Below, in pieces: positions 29,233-45,026 of a DNA stretch of 64,000 nucleotides (position 1 is its first letter; each line of letters begins with the position of its first letter). The DNA lies in NCBI GenBank assembly GCA_012295275.1, contig CM022672.1:22001628-22065627 (forward strand). The letters run 5' to 3'. The translations under genes were made by a program, and so were the position numbers. The stretch is from Chrysomallon squamiferum. Its lineage: Eukaryota > Mollusca > Gastropoda > Neomphalida > Peltospiridae. The notes below the pieces were generated by a model that worked only from the letters and a program-made list of their open reading frames with translations, made no database searches and was not told the DNA's origin.

Positions 29233-31124
29233 GAAACCTTTGTGAAGTATATAGATGGATTGATTATCTGTATGATTTTTATTAATTTATTATTCAAAGA
29301 AAAGAGAAAAAATATTCACCACACAATCAAAGACATTGAATGAAGACTTGAAATACATGCGTGCTCCTACTCCATACATTTTGATGAACATTTCAAATAT
29401 GAACAGTCCTAGAAAAACATACTCCATGTAATCTGTAAAATAAAAAGTTGTTTTGTTTAGTCTGTTGGTATATATTAAAGAACAAGTCACTGTATGGCTG
29501 ATTAACATATGGATGTTTTTGTATTGATAATGCACAGAAAGATAGATCGACTGATGGATGTATGGTTGTCTGTATGATATATTTTGTAATTACACATTTT
29601 GTATTAGTTCATATTAAATGATAAATCATTTAGTTTATATAAATGTAACATTATCTTTTGTATCAAATTAAAACTAATCAATAAAAAGTTATATAAAATA
29701 TCCTTTAAAGATGGAGGGGCATTTATAATACACATAAATATAAGAAGAAAAAAAAACAAGTACAAAACCTAACAAAGCAAAAACTAAAATGAAATGTAAA
29801 GGAAGATTGTTATTTTGTGTAAAAAGTATTTGATTTTGGCATCAACATTAATTTCAACAGTGTTTTTTTTTTATTTACACACAAAAATCTTCTGTGTGGT
29901 TTTTAACTTACACAAGAAATCTGTGTGCCACTTTGGTTGTCCATAATGTTCAGAAGCAACACAGGCTGTATTTAGAAACACTAAAACTATGACTATCCAG
30001 TAGAAAAACTGACTCTTCACCAATCTCCTGACAGAAAACCTGCAACAAATTAATAAATAATCTTTTAATACAAAAAATATACCAGAAAAAAAACAATACA
30101 TTGGTTTGTGTGTGTGTGTCAGTGTAATTTGTTTTTTGGATGGAGTTTTTCTTTCTGTGTGTGTATTTGTCTTAAGATCTGTATGTATAGCTATATTTAT
30201 ATTTTACACTATTTAGACACATGTAAATAATTCTGTGATTAAATCCAAGAAAATTCCCATAAGAGCAAACCTGAAGTTTTTCTCAGCTCGCCAGAAAGCT
30301 CCACATCTGCCTTGATATTTTCTGTTCTTGAGACTTCTAGCAAATGGTGGTCCTGAAAGAATAATATTTTAAATAAATAATAGTCACTGAAAGTGATATA
30401 TGGATGCATTTATACACATACACAAACATGGATACATATAGCATATCCAAACTAAAAAAAAAAAGCACGAAATAAAAATTCAGTTCTGATACTGTGAGTG
30501 CACATGAATGTGTATGCATACACACACACACACATGAAGACATATATACAGATTACAAACTAATTATTGTGAATATTACATAATTTCTGTAAAACTTAGT
30601 TTTTAGATAAGCCATATATATTTAATATTATTTTTATATTTAGTTACTTTTTCATTAATTTGTCTTTTTTCTTTTCTTTTTTCTTATCTTTTATTTATTT
30701 ATTTATTTTTGTTTGTCTTTGTATTTAAATATGTTTTGCTTTTTGTTTTTTAATAATTTAAAAAAAAAATTGTGTAGCTTTAAAGACTACTATTCTTTTC
30801 TCAATTTTTTATTATTATGGTTTTCTATAAATATTCATTTATTCGATTTCTTTATTTTTATTTTTATTTTAATTTTATTTTTTGATGGGGGGAATGTTGT
30901 TTCTTCGGTTTCATTCTGTGACAGAGATGACAAATGTCCTTCTTTTATAATGCCAAAAAGCCACATGAAATACAACCCTCCAACCTCTTTAAAAAAAAAA
31001 CAACACACAAACCATATCGTCTCATAATTATTACAGTCAAAATGCATTACTTTCCTCCAACATGAAAACAGATTACATAACTACACACTGCACTTAAAAC
31101 ATTCATGAATTTTACTCTCAATCT

Positions 31125-31155
<31 letters not shown>

Positions 31156-32268
31156 CTCCTTTAATGTCTGTATATAATATCCATAAAAATTCATGACTAG
31201 AAGAAGCTATGCCATATGCATAATTCATTACAAACTACTTAAACTTGCTGTTTTCCCTAACTGCACAAGCAGCTCTAAATAGTGGCGGTTATGAATATTT
31301 CATAAGATATAATCTATCCGAGAGCTGTTGCTTGCTATCTGAACTGCTGCTGCTGCTGCTGCTGCTGTTGTAGCTGCAGTATGTATGGTTGTTACCTAAT
31401 GCCATTTCAGCCAGTAAGTCATCATCGATCGGTTCGGTGTTGTCATCGTCGGTGTCTTCTCCCTTCAGCTGTTTCACTTTGCGTGTTGCTGCCCTCCTAC
31501 GAGCTGCAGAGATAAAAAATGTTAACCATAGAGTACTGTGCCATTTAAATGTTAAAATATTTATATATACATAGACAAACATTGTTCAGACACATATGTG
31601 CACATAAACAAGCAAATATATTTCTATTTTAATTTCAGTGTTAGTTTTTAAAGATTATTGATATTATTTTTCTCGGCTTCTATAGTTTATAATGGGTTTT
31701 TTTATTTCTTATTTTATTTTTATTTTTATTTTTATTTTATTTTTATTTATTATTATTTTTTATTATTATTATTAAACTATTTAGGAGAAGTAAAAATACA
31801 AATTTATTATGTAAAAGAACATATCACTCTTGTGCTGAATAGTAAGAAAATATTAGTTAAGTCCTTGTCAATAAAAATAAGATTAATGTTTTATTTATTC
31901 AGTTTAACAGGTTTAATCTGTCTTTTCATCAAAAAAATTGACATAAGAATTTGTTTTTCTGATTTGATGCAAAAGTAGAAACTCATACAACTCTGTAAAA
32001 TGCTATTTTAGTACATCTTGATTATAAGCATATATAAATAACTGTGTAACACACAGACAAAAGCTCACACACATTAAACATTGAAGATGGAAACTATATT
32101 GTCTTTCCACTAAATAAATTAATTTTCAATGAACTGCCTAGTTACACAAACATCAGTAGCAGAAGAAACATGATAAATGGAGAAACAAGTAGACTGTTCA
32201 CTTAACATTGTGTCTGTGTATCTGCATGCATATATAATGTAATTATAATGTATCATTTTTTATACACA

Positions 32269-32335
<67 letters not shown>

Positions 32336-32792
32336 CTCTCTCTTTAACTCTCTCTCTGTCTCTCTCTCTCTCTCTATCCACCCTTTCTCAACCTCTCGCT
32401 CTGTCTTTCTCAGTACCTAAAACACCAGCACATTAATTATCAGGGTCAAGGTCACAGGAACCACTTCTCTGAGCAAACAGAAGAACATTAACTTGAATCA
32501 ATACTGGAAAAATCAAGGCAGTGATAAATCAGCCTTAGTGAGCTGGGGATATTGTCAAATATGAGCAGCATGAAGCCAATGTAACATATTATTACTGAAA
32601 TATTATTATTATTTTATTACTGGTGTTTGATCAATTCTAGAAGTGTGTATTAGATTTTCACTTGGAAAAGGTCACGACTGTAACAAGACTGGAATGTGGC
32701 ATTGCACACCACTTACCAAATGGCTCCTTTGTATAGGGCATACTTCATTAACATAATTCAGTGGTGTATAATAGGAAATTATATTTACATAT

Positions 32793-32833
<41 letters not shown>

Positions 32834-35542
32834 GTATATATTTGTTGTATCAGTCTAGATAGTCAGATAAATAGCTATATTCCAGTGATTACATATAATA
32901 TTATTTCCATAAAAATCAACTGTCATTCTTCAAGTAAAACACATATTTTAATAATAGAACCATACAACATACTCACACACACACACACATACACACAAAC
33001 AACATATAGTGATTATATGATGTACTGTTACAATATAATATTACATATAATTATTTTTTGTTATGAAAAGATTTCTAAGTGACAGCATGCCAAATATAGT
33101 TAATATAAAAACAGAAAAATAAAGAAACATTGATATTCTAGATCTCTCTGTTAAACATTAAACTTTTTAAAAAAAAAAAAAAAAAAAGAAAAGAAAAGGA
33201 ACCTAAAAATAAAATTCCACTGAAATAACAGATGTACTTTATAAACAGTTATATTTATATATATATATATATATAATTTTTTTGAAAAAAACAAATTCAT
33301 ATTGAACTGCTACTAAAATAACACAGATCTACATAATATATATTTTTTTAAATATTTTTTTTTTAATCCTTGAAACCTGAGCTATGCTTTTGTTCCTAGT
33401 GTCAGATTTCTAAACGAGTTCCAAATGCAAACGCAGAATTAAAATATATCAAACACTTATCACACAGTTGCCATTAAGGCTGACATAATTGCTTGCACTT
33501 AAATGATTACAAATTGCAGTAACTCAGTGACAGACTCTGGAACGGAGAACAAAAGGTGATAATAACAAATATGCATGGCTGCCAGTCACCTGTTACAGAG
33601 ACAGATCAATACCACATCTCTGTTCCTTGCATTCATCTGATTCCTGACAATGAAACTTAATTGTGTGTTGGTCAGCCTCAAACTGCTTATGTCACTCTTA
33701 GTAGTGGGCATGGGAGCTGTCATTGTCAAAGGTTGCTTCCCATAAAATATTTGCTTGAACCATATATTTGTTTACAGGCATTATTATCATTTTTAGAAAA
33801 AGATTTCTTACAGTTTTATTTAACTGTGTATGTTAATATGTAATCGCAGAAATGTTCAGCTGCCTGTTATAATATTTAAGTGGTGCTAGAAATTATTAAA
33901 GTTGAATTAAGCAATATGTTAGTATTTTCAGCTATCTACTATTATTCTACAATCTTCTAGTTGAATTATGTAATACATACATACACATAAAAAAATTAAA
34001 TTATATATATATATGAAATTTTTACATTTCTTTACAGTAACTATTTTTAATCAATATTCTAGCTTATTAAAGCATTCATGTTAATTAATAATCAGAAATA
34101 GTTTCAGTTATCTCATTTGTATGTATACAGACAGCCTCATGAATATAAAACAGTGGCTGATATATTTAAATCCATGTTTACTACAATCTGTACATAAATC
34201 AAATCAACTGAACTAAATATCTATAAAAATAAATGAGAAAAAAAAACTTTTAACACAAATTATGTGAAAAACTAATGACTGTTATGACCTTTACATCATT
34301 TTTCAATTTACTTGAAAACCAGTTGATTTAAATTTAGTTGTTAGTCATTTATAGGTTTGTGCAGCCATAAAATCAATATCATTTTATTTTTTATTTTTTA
34401 TTTTATTTTTGAAATAAAATTAAGAAAAGGATGTAAAATTATAAAAATTAAAATAAACCCTTGAAGCCATACACTAATATAGCTATGAAAGTAAGAAAAT
34501 AATGTAATTTTCTAGCCAAATAATGTACCAAAACAAAAAAAGGGTATGATAATTCAGCATAGGGTAATCAAACTGCATTGCATGCATGGTTTGGAAAATG
34601 TATTATATGTATTAAATTTATGTATCAGTTTAACACTTCAAATATTCATATATTTTCTTTTGTGTATTTAGTAATTTGGATTTTTATATATAATTATTAT
34701 TATAATTTTTTAAATTTTTTTTTAATTTTTTTTTAGACTTCGTTTTGTTTGAATTATTGGTTTTGTGTATTTAGTAATGGTGTTTTCTTGTGTGTGTGGG
34801 TTTTTTTTTAGTCAAATGGGATTTATTTCTTTATTTTGTTTGAATTATTGGTTTTGTGTTTTCATTAATTTAAAGCTTTGGGGAGGTGGTTTTCTTTCCT
34901 TTTCTTTGAATTAGTGGGTTGTTGCTTTTTTTAGAGATTTCTTTTCATTATTGATTCTCTTTTATTCTTTTTTTATTAAATGAAGTTCATTTAGAACAGG
35001 AAAGAGGGATCTCAATGAATCCACAAACCAAAGGCTACTCTATCAATTAGCAGCAAAATATTTTTGATATACACCTTCCCTATGACATGAGAGTAAAACA
35101 GCCTTTAATAAACAAATCATGAACACAAGAATAACCAACACACTGCACTGTGAAGTATTGAACCTGTGACCTGCCATACATCAGGACAGTCTAACCACTG
35201 AACCTCAGTGTAGATGTGTAGATTCACATAATACAGACAAAAATAAAGCCATTTAGTTATTGTATTTTATATAGATATTATTCTGGTATTTTCTGTGCTG
35301 AATGTAGATAAATATATATTTTATGTCAAAATATATTTTATTTTTTGTTGTTGTTGTTGTTGTTGTTGTTTAATTCAATAACATTTATTTGTTGTCAGGC
35401 TTATAAGCAGGAAACTGCATTCCAGTTGTTTTATGAATTACAAATGTGTATAAGAATCTAGATCTTGACATCCCAGTTACCTGCAAGATCAGGTATCTAA
35501 CTTTAAAAAAAAAAATAAAAAAAAAAAAAAAAAAAAAAAAAA

Positions 35543-35595
<53 letters not shown>

Positions 35596-37123
35596 CAACA
35601 AAATAAATAAATAAATAAATCACTGCAACCAGGATAGGACCCAAATGGAACAAAGGTTTCGTTATTTTTCCAACAAGCAAGGTCGAAAATAAAAATAAAA
35701 AAATAAAGCAAAAATGTCTGTAATTTTAAACTGTATTTGGATTCTCAGACCTAATGTTGTTGAACCATATAAATTTGGGTCTTCGGGTGAAGGTGGGCAT
35801 TCATCCAATGCTTCCACGCCATAATCTTCAAGAACTCGAACAGGAATGCCATAAGCCTTTGTGGAATTGTTATTAATGGGCTCTCTTGGTAGCTGACCTG
35901 TGTTCAGTTTTCTTTGATGAAGCTTATTGTTACAAGCATCAACAGAATCTGTTTTATAGAGCAAAACAACTTAACAATAGGTCTCTCTCTTATTATTATT
36001 ATTTTTTTTTTCCCAGAAAAATATAGTATTCAAATTGTTATATCTATATTGTCAGTAGAGAAAAATTGTTTATTTGAAATAATCATTTTTATAGTAAATT
36101 TTGTAATAATGTATAATAAATTAGTGTTTGCAACAGTTCTCATCTTCGTAATAGGTTTTACAAATAATTATAGTAAATTATTTTTACACACTACTGACAA
36201 ATTTTGTCTACAGTAATCTCCATCTTAAAGAATAAGTTTTAAAAATGATTATAATAAAAAGTCTAAAATTGAATATTTTCTATATAGGAAATATTTGAAA
36301 TGAATATAATTTTCTGTACAGTATATTTCATAAATGATTTTTTTAGTTTTTTTTTGTATTTTTAATAAGCTGCTCTCAATAGAATTCTTATTTACAGTAA
36401 TCTCCACTTTAAATGTTAAGTTACAGAAATAACTAATAAAAAATGTAAATTGAATATTTTGTTTACAGTTAATTTCAGATATAATTATAACAAAAACAAT
36501 CTAAAATTCAATATTTTCACTACAGTAAATTTTACAAATAATTATAATTAAAAAAAAAATTTAAATTGAATATTTTCTATACAGTAAATTTTATGAATGA
36601 TTTTTTTACAAACTACTGTCAGTACAGTTTTTGTCTGTAGCAACCTCCATCTTAAATAGTAACTTTTAGAAATAATTAAAATGAAAAGTCTAAAAGTGAA
36701 TATCTTCTAAATAATAAATTTTAGAAATGATATTTTATAAACTAATGTCAGTACAATTTACATTTACAGTAATCTCCATCTTAAAAAGTTAATTTTAGAA
36801 CTAATTATAATAAAGTCTAAAACTAAGTGTTTCTAAGTGTAAATTTTAAAAATAGTTTGTAAAACATTACAATCAGTACATATTTTTGTTTGTTATAATC
36901 CCTAGATCATATAGTATTTTTTTTTTTGCAATTCCATCTTTGATAGTAAGTTTTTAAAAATAATCATGATATACAAAAATTTGAAGCTGATTTATTGCCA
37001 GACAAAGTAATGAAATTATTTAGAGACTAGAACAATGAATATTTTCATTAAACTGATTTCATTAATAGTTCAAAATAATTTTGACTTTTTGCACATCAGA
37101 GGTGACTTTAATAACAACAATAA

Positions 37124-37154
<31 letters not shown>

Positions 37155-38663
37155 TAAACCAAAGCTAAGTCTGGATGGATTCCAGAAATTTCCATATTTT
37201 TAACAGAGTTACTAAAACAGAGTTACTAAAGAGTTACTAGATTCATCTAGAAAAGAATATGGGCATCAGTTGTTTCAGCAGTGTAAACTAATCTTAATAA
37301 AGTATTTTAAAAATTCAGTATTATGCACACTTTACACTGATGTAAATCATAAATAAAGACATCACAGTTAATAGATTATATTATTTCAGATGTTAAGTGT
37401 AAGGAAATCTCTTATGTTTGAAAATCACTATTAAAATAATTCTACTAAAACAAGTAAATAACTAAAAATAAATCTAAATTTGGATTTTTAATTCTGAATT
37501 GTACAAAAATACTGAAAATAATTAAATTATAGCTTAAAAAAAAACAGTTCAGAAAAAAAAAAAAGGTTCTTGGAGAATGAAAACCTTTGAAACTGACTAT
37601 ATGAAATTCTGTAATTATTTTCTGTCAGCCACATCTGTTTAATCAAGTAGCTTAGGTTTTTAAATTCATTCTAGTTCATACAGAAGGATATTCATTTTTG
37701 GGTTAAGAAAATATAACATTGTCTTTTTTTTTTACTAAAACTGATTCTAGAAAGACCAAAATATCCAAGACAGGTTAACTTTCTTTCAGTGTAAACTGAT
37801 AGAAAACAGTTATCAGCTACTTATTGACTGAAAAACAACATTTACTATCAGTGATTTCAATATATGCCAATATTCTGCAAAGCAAGTGCCAAATGCATGG
37901 TAATTCTGGTTTCTGTTATTGACATTTTCTTTTCCTTTCCGTGCTAAAAAATGGTAAAGACACAATTTATAATCAGAAAAACCCCACACAAAAACCCCCA
38001 AAAAGTCAAGAAATGTTGCAAACAATTCCAGCCATTACATACAATGAAGACATCTCAAAGTAAAAACCGCGTGTATCATTATCCTCAAGTTTTTGTATGA
38101 AATAAGCAGTCTTAGACTCACAAATGCATCATCTCTGATTAACTCTTTAAAACAAATGTTTTTTTTTTCTTTCTTTCTTTTAAATAAATAAGTCTGGTTG
38201 GTATTTAGGAATGTTGCATTCCAATAAATGAAGAAACATTCTGTCCAAAATGGAGGAGAACTTGCTTGAAGGATTACGCCACCATTCTGAACTCTTTTTT
38301 ATTTTATTTTCATTATTATTATATTTTTTATTTTTTTTTAAACATTTTTGTGTTTGATACTGGTACCATCTGTCCTGCCTCTAGACTTGCTAACTAAATG
38401 TAATCTTGAACATCAAATCATGGATTAAATTGCATTTTTGCGAGTATCGAGTTATGTAAATATTCCTATTCCTTGAGGCATAACCTTTATTTTGATGCAG
38501 TTCCCATGGTGTGATAGATATGCCTAGCTGAATTTGAGTAATGACAGAAAATTGTAAGCAAATAAGGCTAATAATCTGGGGTTCAGAGACGTTCTTCAGA
38601 AGTATATTTAGCTAAATAAATTCCATATTTGTTTGTTTTATTTCTTTATTATTATTATTTTTA

Positions 38664-38695
<32 letters not shown>

Positions 38696-39858
38696 TTCTT
38701 TTTTTAAAGGTTTGTTAGAAAAGGTATCTATTCATCTTTTCTATCATTTTCAGTATTATGGTTGGGTAATTTTAGTGAAATACATCTGTTAATTGTTTGT
38801 TTAAGCTCTGATTTTAGGACTGTAAACATGTGAAGCTTTCAGTGGTGTAAACAAAGACCCACAAAAAATTCAAAAAGTTAAAAAGCATATAAATATTGAA
38901 TAAATAGAGAATCAAAATTTATTTTATTTGTTTGTTAACCAATTTAATTTATTTCATTTCTAAAACATTAGAAGCAAACGGTCAAACTGTACAGAGAATT
39001 TGTAATGGATGTGCAAAAAGTCAAAATGAAAAAAAAAAAAAAGGAAATAATTTTAGAGAAATTTGTTAAATCAGGCTTTTTTTCCAACAGACTAAATATA
39101 AATAGTTAAACAAACATGATGATGAAGATTTTGTTTAAAGTGACACAGACAACAAAAAATAAAATAACAAATAATAATAACAAAATAAATTACTATACAC
39201 CATCAAACATTGCATTTCTTTTTTATTATCTTTTTATTTATATTTTTATTTAAATTATTATTATTATCATCATCATCATCATCATTATTATTAATTTTCT
39301 TTTGACATTTTTCACAGAAGAATTTTTAACAACTTTGATTTTAAAAACCTTTACTAAATACTGTCTTAAGAAAAAAATAATGTAGTCAAATAAATCTGAT
39401 TATACAAAGTAATAAATTATAAGGTAAGCATTTGTTACATTCAGAACATAAAGAAAAAGGTAAAGAAAATGAGAAAAAGACAGAAGGAAGAAAGAAAAAA
39501 GATTTAATAACAACTTACCTTCAATAATTTTTATTTTTTCTTCATCGGTTGTTTTGTCCTCTGCCAAAATGACTTCTTCTAGAACAAACCGAAAATTATC
39601 TAAGTTGGGGCCAGAATAAACGTACAGCAAAACACAGCTTAACAGTAAATATACAACATTATGACAGTCTGTGAAATGAAATCATTAGAAATTATGTGCA
39701 TCTGCATGTGTGTTTGTGTGTTGTTATGTTTTTGTTTTTTCTTTTCTATTGTATTATTTATATCAGTTTTTATAAATTATGTAGTGTGCTGTTACAGTGA
39801 ACTTATTAGAGTAAATGAGGAGAAACAAAAAGATTAAGAGAAAGAAATTAACACAATG

Positions 39859-39920
<62 letters not shown>

Positions 39921-42900
39921 AACAGTTTCTGTAATATATACATTTAAGGAAAAAAAAAAGGAATCCGATAGAGATAAATATATAACTATTTTCTACTTTA
40001 TTCTAAGACTAACAGACAGTGGTATGGTTATGCTATAGGAGATGATCATACCAGCTTTGCATATCCACTCCAGATATCCATTGAGTTCTCTCTCTATTTG
40101 CTGCTGTCTTCTCAGCTTGAAGAAAGCTCTGCGGTTTTCAACTCTTTCTCTTTCCTTGGCAAATTCTCTGAGAAAAACAAATAGTTTAGAGAAAATTTAT
40201 TTCAACAGTAATAAAGCATTTTAAAGTATTTCAAGTTCTCTTTAACAGCTAATCTGTGTAATTATTACCAGTTTTGTGCATTAAATTCAGTTTCCAGATA
40301 AGTGAAAATTATCTTAGAAGTTGGGAATAAAAAACATAAGAATAAAAAATGATTGACAAAATATCTGTAAAGTCCTGGTTGAAATGGAGATACATTATTT
40401 TAATCCATTTTTCTTGTTTTCATATTTTTGTTATCACTAAATTGTGTTGTAAAAGAGAATTTAGTTTCTCCTAACATAACAACTGCAAAATTAAAAGAAA
40501 AACACACACATTACACACATTTTGAGACTAAAAGTCAGACAAAAAACACTAACAACAACACCACCAAAACAATAACAACAAAAAAATCCCTATACATTTT
40601 GTCTGAATGCTAAAAAAAATAATGCTTTTTGCTTGTGTTTTTAAGCAAAACACACATTAAAACAAGAATAAGTTTAATGAAACTGACTGTGGCACAAAAA
40701 CAAAAAATCACTGATACTGTAATTTTGTTTCTATTAAAATAATTTCAAACGATCAAGTTAATACACTTTTTACAGCAATGTCAGTATATCTTTTAACATA
40801 GGGATTTGCCTTTGATGATAAAAACTGAAATGTAGATATATATCACCCATTTCATGACAATTACAAAGAAACAGAATATTTAAGATATATATAGTAATAA
40901 TAATAAGAAGAACAAGAAGAAGAAGAAAAAAGAATATATTATCAACCTGTACTCCATAGTTATTGTTCTATATGACATACCATATATACTTGTGTGTGAG
41001 TGTGTGTTGTGTTTATCGATCTTATTTTCTTTTACACACATACACACACACACACACATATATATATATGTGCACATATATTCACACATATACACACACA
41101 CACACATATATATATGCATTATTATGTTTCATCTAAGAGTAATTTGCCAAGGTCAGGTGAACTCTATGCAGTCTGACCACTATCGATTTCTCTTGCAAGT
41201 GTAACACAGTTCATTAAACCCTAACTCCACAGCAAACACTGCAATGTTACTTAATTTCATCTAGCTCTTCTGTCAAACAAGTTACTTCATTCCTTTGTTT
41301 TCATTTATCAAGTGATGTTCAAGCTCGATGGATGAACACACATTTTAACCTCTGGATTGCTTAGCTGATGGTAATCTTGTTTCCAGTATAAACAAAACAA
41401 GTAAATTTTTTTTTTTTTTTTTTTTTTTTCCCATGCACTCATTGATGGTCTCTTTTCGCAATCTTTCTCCATCTATTGATCAGTTTCAACAAAAATGCGG
41501 AGAATCAATTGACTTGTGTAATAAAACTACAAGAATTAGTATCTGAGCATGAATGGATTACTACAGATTTCTATTAGATTTCAGTCCTCAGTGCTCTCGT
41601 GATGTCGAGAAAGTGACCCACAACATGCTTGCTTGAATAATTTTCTGATGGAAGTATGGTTAAAATCAATTCAATTCACTCCCTCAGATTTTAGAATATA
41701 ATTTTTTTTTTAATCTTTGAACAGAAAGACATTTATGTATGTTTGATGTGGATATTCCAATAAACTTTTCAAAATAATTCTCCCTTTATAATAATTTAAA
41801 GATGTGTGTGTGTGTGTGTGTGTGTGCGCTGTTGTATTTATTCTTATTTCCTATTAATATTATTATTATTATTATAAATAAAGTAATATTTTGGAGGGGT
41901 TGCAATTAGATGCGTAATTATATGTACAGTCAAGTTTTAGTTTTATTATTTATTTTTTATTTTTAATATTGTATATTTTTTTGCTTATTATTGTTCTCTG
42001 GTTTTTGGTTTTTTTTGCGATTTTTTTTTTTTTTTTTTTTTTTTTAAATAAATGTATCTACACAAAAATTAAGTAGCAAAAATCTAAGAAATTCTATAGC
42101 TAATACAGATAAAAAAAAAAGTAAAAAATATTAAAAAAAAAAAATACAAAAAAAAAAAAAAAAATTAATATAAAAAATTACAAAATAATTTTATAATTAA
42201 TATTGACATATATAAATATTTGTAAAACCAGGTGACATTTAAATTATCTGGTCATAAATAAAATAATAAAAAGTATAAAATCAGTGGTTTAAACAACATC
42301 TTAAAGAATATCAAATTGCATCTCTGAAGGATATGTTTTTCTTTCGTATTTTATCATTTGCACAGTACTTTATATGCCCATTTTAGACAGGTGCATTTGT
42401 ACATAGGTAAAACATAATCAAAAGTGTTAATGAAGGAAATTCTGGACAGCAGTATAAAAATGGTTGCTACAGATAGGTGGTTTTTGTAATGAAATGTAAT
42501 GATGGAGTCACCTCAAGGTAGCAATATAAAAGTATTGGTTATAGATAAGTGGTTGTTTTAAAGAAGTATAAAATGTAAAATAAAATGTGTAGTAGAATTT
42601 CAGGATAGCAATGTAAAAATTATTGTTTATAGATACAGCAGTAGCAAATTAGAGTGTATTTAATTAATGTAATGTGTTTATTGTTATGTAATTGTTTTTG
42701 TCATAAACATTATCATTATCATTATTATTGACATTATCATCATAATCATTATCATTATTATTACTGTTATTATTATTATTATTATGTGAATACCCTTCCA
42801 ATGCATTTTGTTTTCTTCTTTAAAAAAGAAAAAAATACAAACAAATATCAGCTGAGTTAGTGAGTTTAAAAAGCAGTAAAAGATCTGTTGTAACACTCTT

Positions 42901-43145
42901 TTGAATCCTCTTTGATAGCTTTAAGTTTTTGTTATCTCCCAAGTAAAACAAATTTGATATAATGTTTACATTTACTTTATTCTAGATTCATCTTGATGTC
43001 AGTGTGTCCCAATCGTTCTGCTAGAAAGTCAACTGTTACAGTGCAGTTGGAAAGACAAATATTAATGTGTTCCATCTCACACTGGGAGTACTGATATTTG
43101 TGTTTCAGTTATTGAATTTTTATAGTTCTTCATTTTTTTTTTTTT

Positions 43146-43197
<52 letters not shown>

Positions 43198-44989
43198 CTG
43201 TTGCTGATTTTAGGTTTTCTTTTTTTATTTTTATTTTTATATACATTTATTTATTTATTTATTTATATTATTTTATTTTATTTTATTATTTATTTTTTTT
43301 CATGGATTTTGGGGTACACAGTTATTCTGAAAATAAAGAATTTTTTGCCTGAATTTAATTAGCAAATACATATGCTTTGATTCATTAATGGGCTGAACAA
43401 TTACAGTACAGCAATATATATGAATGAGAAGAAGAAGAAGAAGAAGAAGAAGAAGAAGAAGAAGAAGAAGAAGACAGAGAGAGAGTTTGTTCAATTAGTC
43501 TTATTTTAATATTTTCTTAAACCTCTAAGCCACATTTCAGTCTTAATATTCACTTCTATGATATTCTAATTAAAATGTGATATCCAAAATTAAAAGACTT
43601 CTTTAGAGTTATCCTCTCTTTCCTGACTTCCAGCCAAAGAAATCTTCTTAAATATAAATATTTCTAAAAGTTCCATTTAGATCTGAATTTAGAAATGTAC
43701 ACAAACACATCCTACATTTCTGTGTGATAAATTGATGTGTCTGTGTCTGTGTGAGATTGCAGATCAAAAATATCACCACACTGGTGTGCGGGCAGCTACA
43801 TCAATCTATGAAGATCTAATATTTGTAATTACTTAGACCAGCCACATCTATTTTTACAGGGATTTCATCAATCAATAATGAGAAAGAGCCACTGAATGAG
43901 TTAGACTAAGATATATGAAGAATCCAAATACAGAAAGTTTAAAATAATCTATAGTTACAAACGTAGTTCACAGTTGTCTCTAAGTAAACAATGACTTATA
44001 TCAGTAGGTAGTACTTTAAGATAGAGGCATTGGTAGACAGAGTGAGTTTTTTTAATGTTTATTTGTTTCGATATTTAGTTTCATTAATTTATTTATTTAC
44101 GTAAATTTATATTTTTTGTTTCTTTGTTTATTTGTTTCTTTGTTTCTTTATTTTCTTTATTTCCTTATTTCTTTTCTGTGTTTGTTTCCTAATTTCTTTA
44201 TTTGTTAATTATTTCTAGCTTTTAGAATGCTAACATATTCATTTTCCAACTTCCATAATATGATTTTGTTGTAATAAATAAATAAAATCTTCAATATTTG
44301 GTAACTATATTATTTATGATACTGAATAATAACAAAATGCAAATGTACACGGAGAAAATCAAAGTATTCTGTTTCAGTGTTATTTGGAAGAAACATTCTT
44401 TATTAATGACAGCAGTAGGTTTTTCTTATTTATGTCAATGTTTTTGTGGATTATATATTGTAATACTGCACTGAGCCATTATTCTTTAACCTTTTCTTCT
44501 GTTTCTGTATTCACAGCATAAGAGAGCGCCACTGAATTTCCTATGAAGAATAATACAGCCATTTTGTTTTATCTTCTCCTAATCTTCCAAATATAATGTT
44601 GAATCATTAGATTTAGAAGTTTAGTGCATTGATTTCTCATGTTTTTTTTTTTTTTGTTGTTGTTGTTGCTGTTGTTGTTGTTTCTTTATTGTTTGGTATT
44701 TTTGCTTTGTTGGGTTTTTTTTTGTCAGTTTATTTAAAAGTTATTTCTAAATAAATATTATTAACAATATATTCTATCATTTTATTTTATTTTTATTTAA
44801 TGTATTTTTTTTTATTATTATTATTTTTTTTTTTTTTTTTTTGTTGTTGTTGTTATTGTTGTTTTAACTAACAGTATTTTGATGTAACACAATACACTAC
44901 ATATCAATAAATACAGTTTTTGCCTTTTGGTGTTGTTTTTTTGTTATTTATTTATTATTATTATTTTTTTTTATTATTATTATTATTTA

Positions 44990-45026
<37 letters not shown>

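Larger units (their letters stand above)
28223..29911 (-). other. Introns e12-e13, e13-e14 and e14-e15 (exons between listed separately)
   Basis: These introns (29,433-29,911; 28,857-29,319; 28,223-28,746) are 463-524 bases long and dominated by T or A runs (29,047-29,073; 29,204-29,232; 28,920-28,941). A less AT-rich patch at 28,385-28,530 has no recognisable content. Confidence 0.7.
31504..35750 (-). other. Intron e9-e10
   Basis: Contains a CT run of about 100 bases (32,274-32,376), a CA run (32,798-32,828), GTT (35,346-35,370) and AAT (35,543-35,591) runs, a SINE candidate (35,000-35,215) and a complex, repeat-free block at 33,370-33,760. No exon recognised. Confidence 0.6.

Noticed and set aside
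41210-41700. Complex stretch in intron e6-e7 as a possible hidden exon
   Set aside because: No frame of useful length between an AG and a GT with the needed phase, and e6 joins e7 cleanly.
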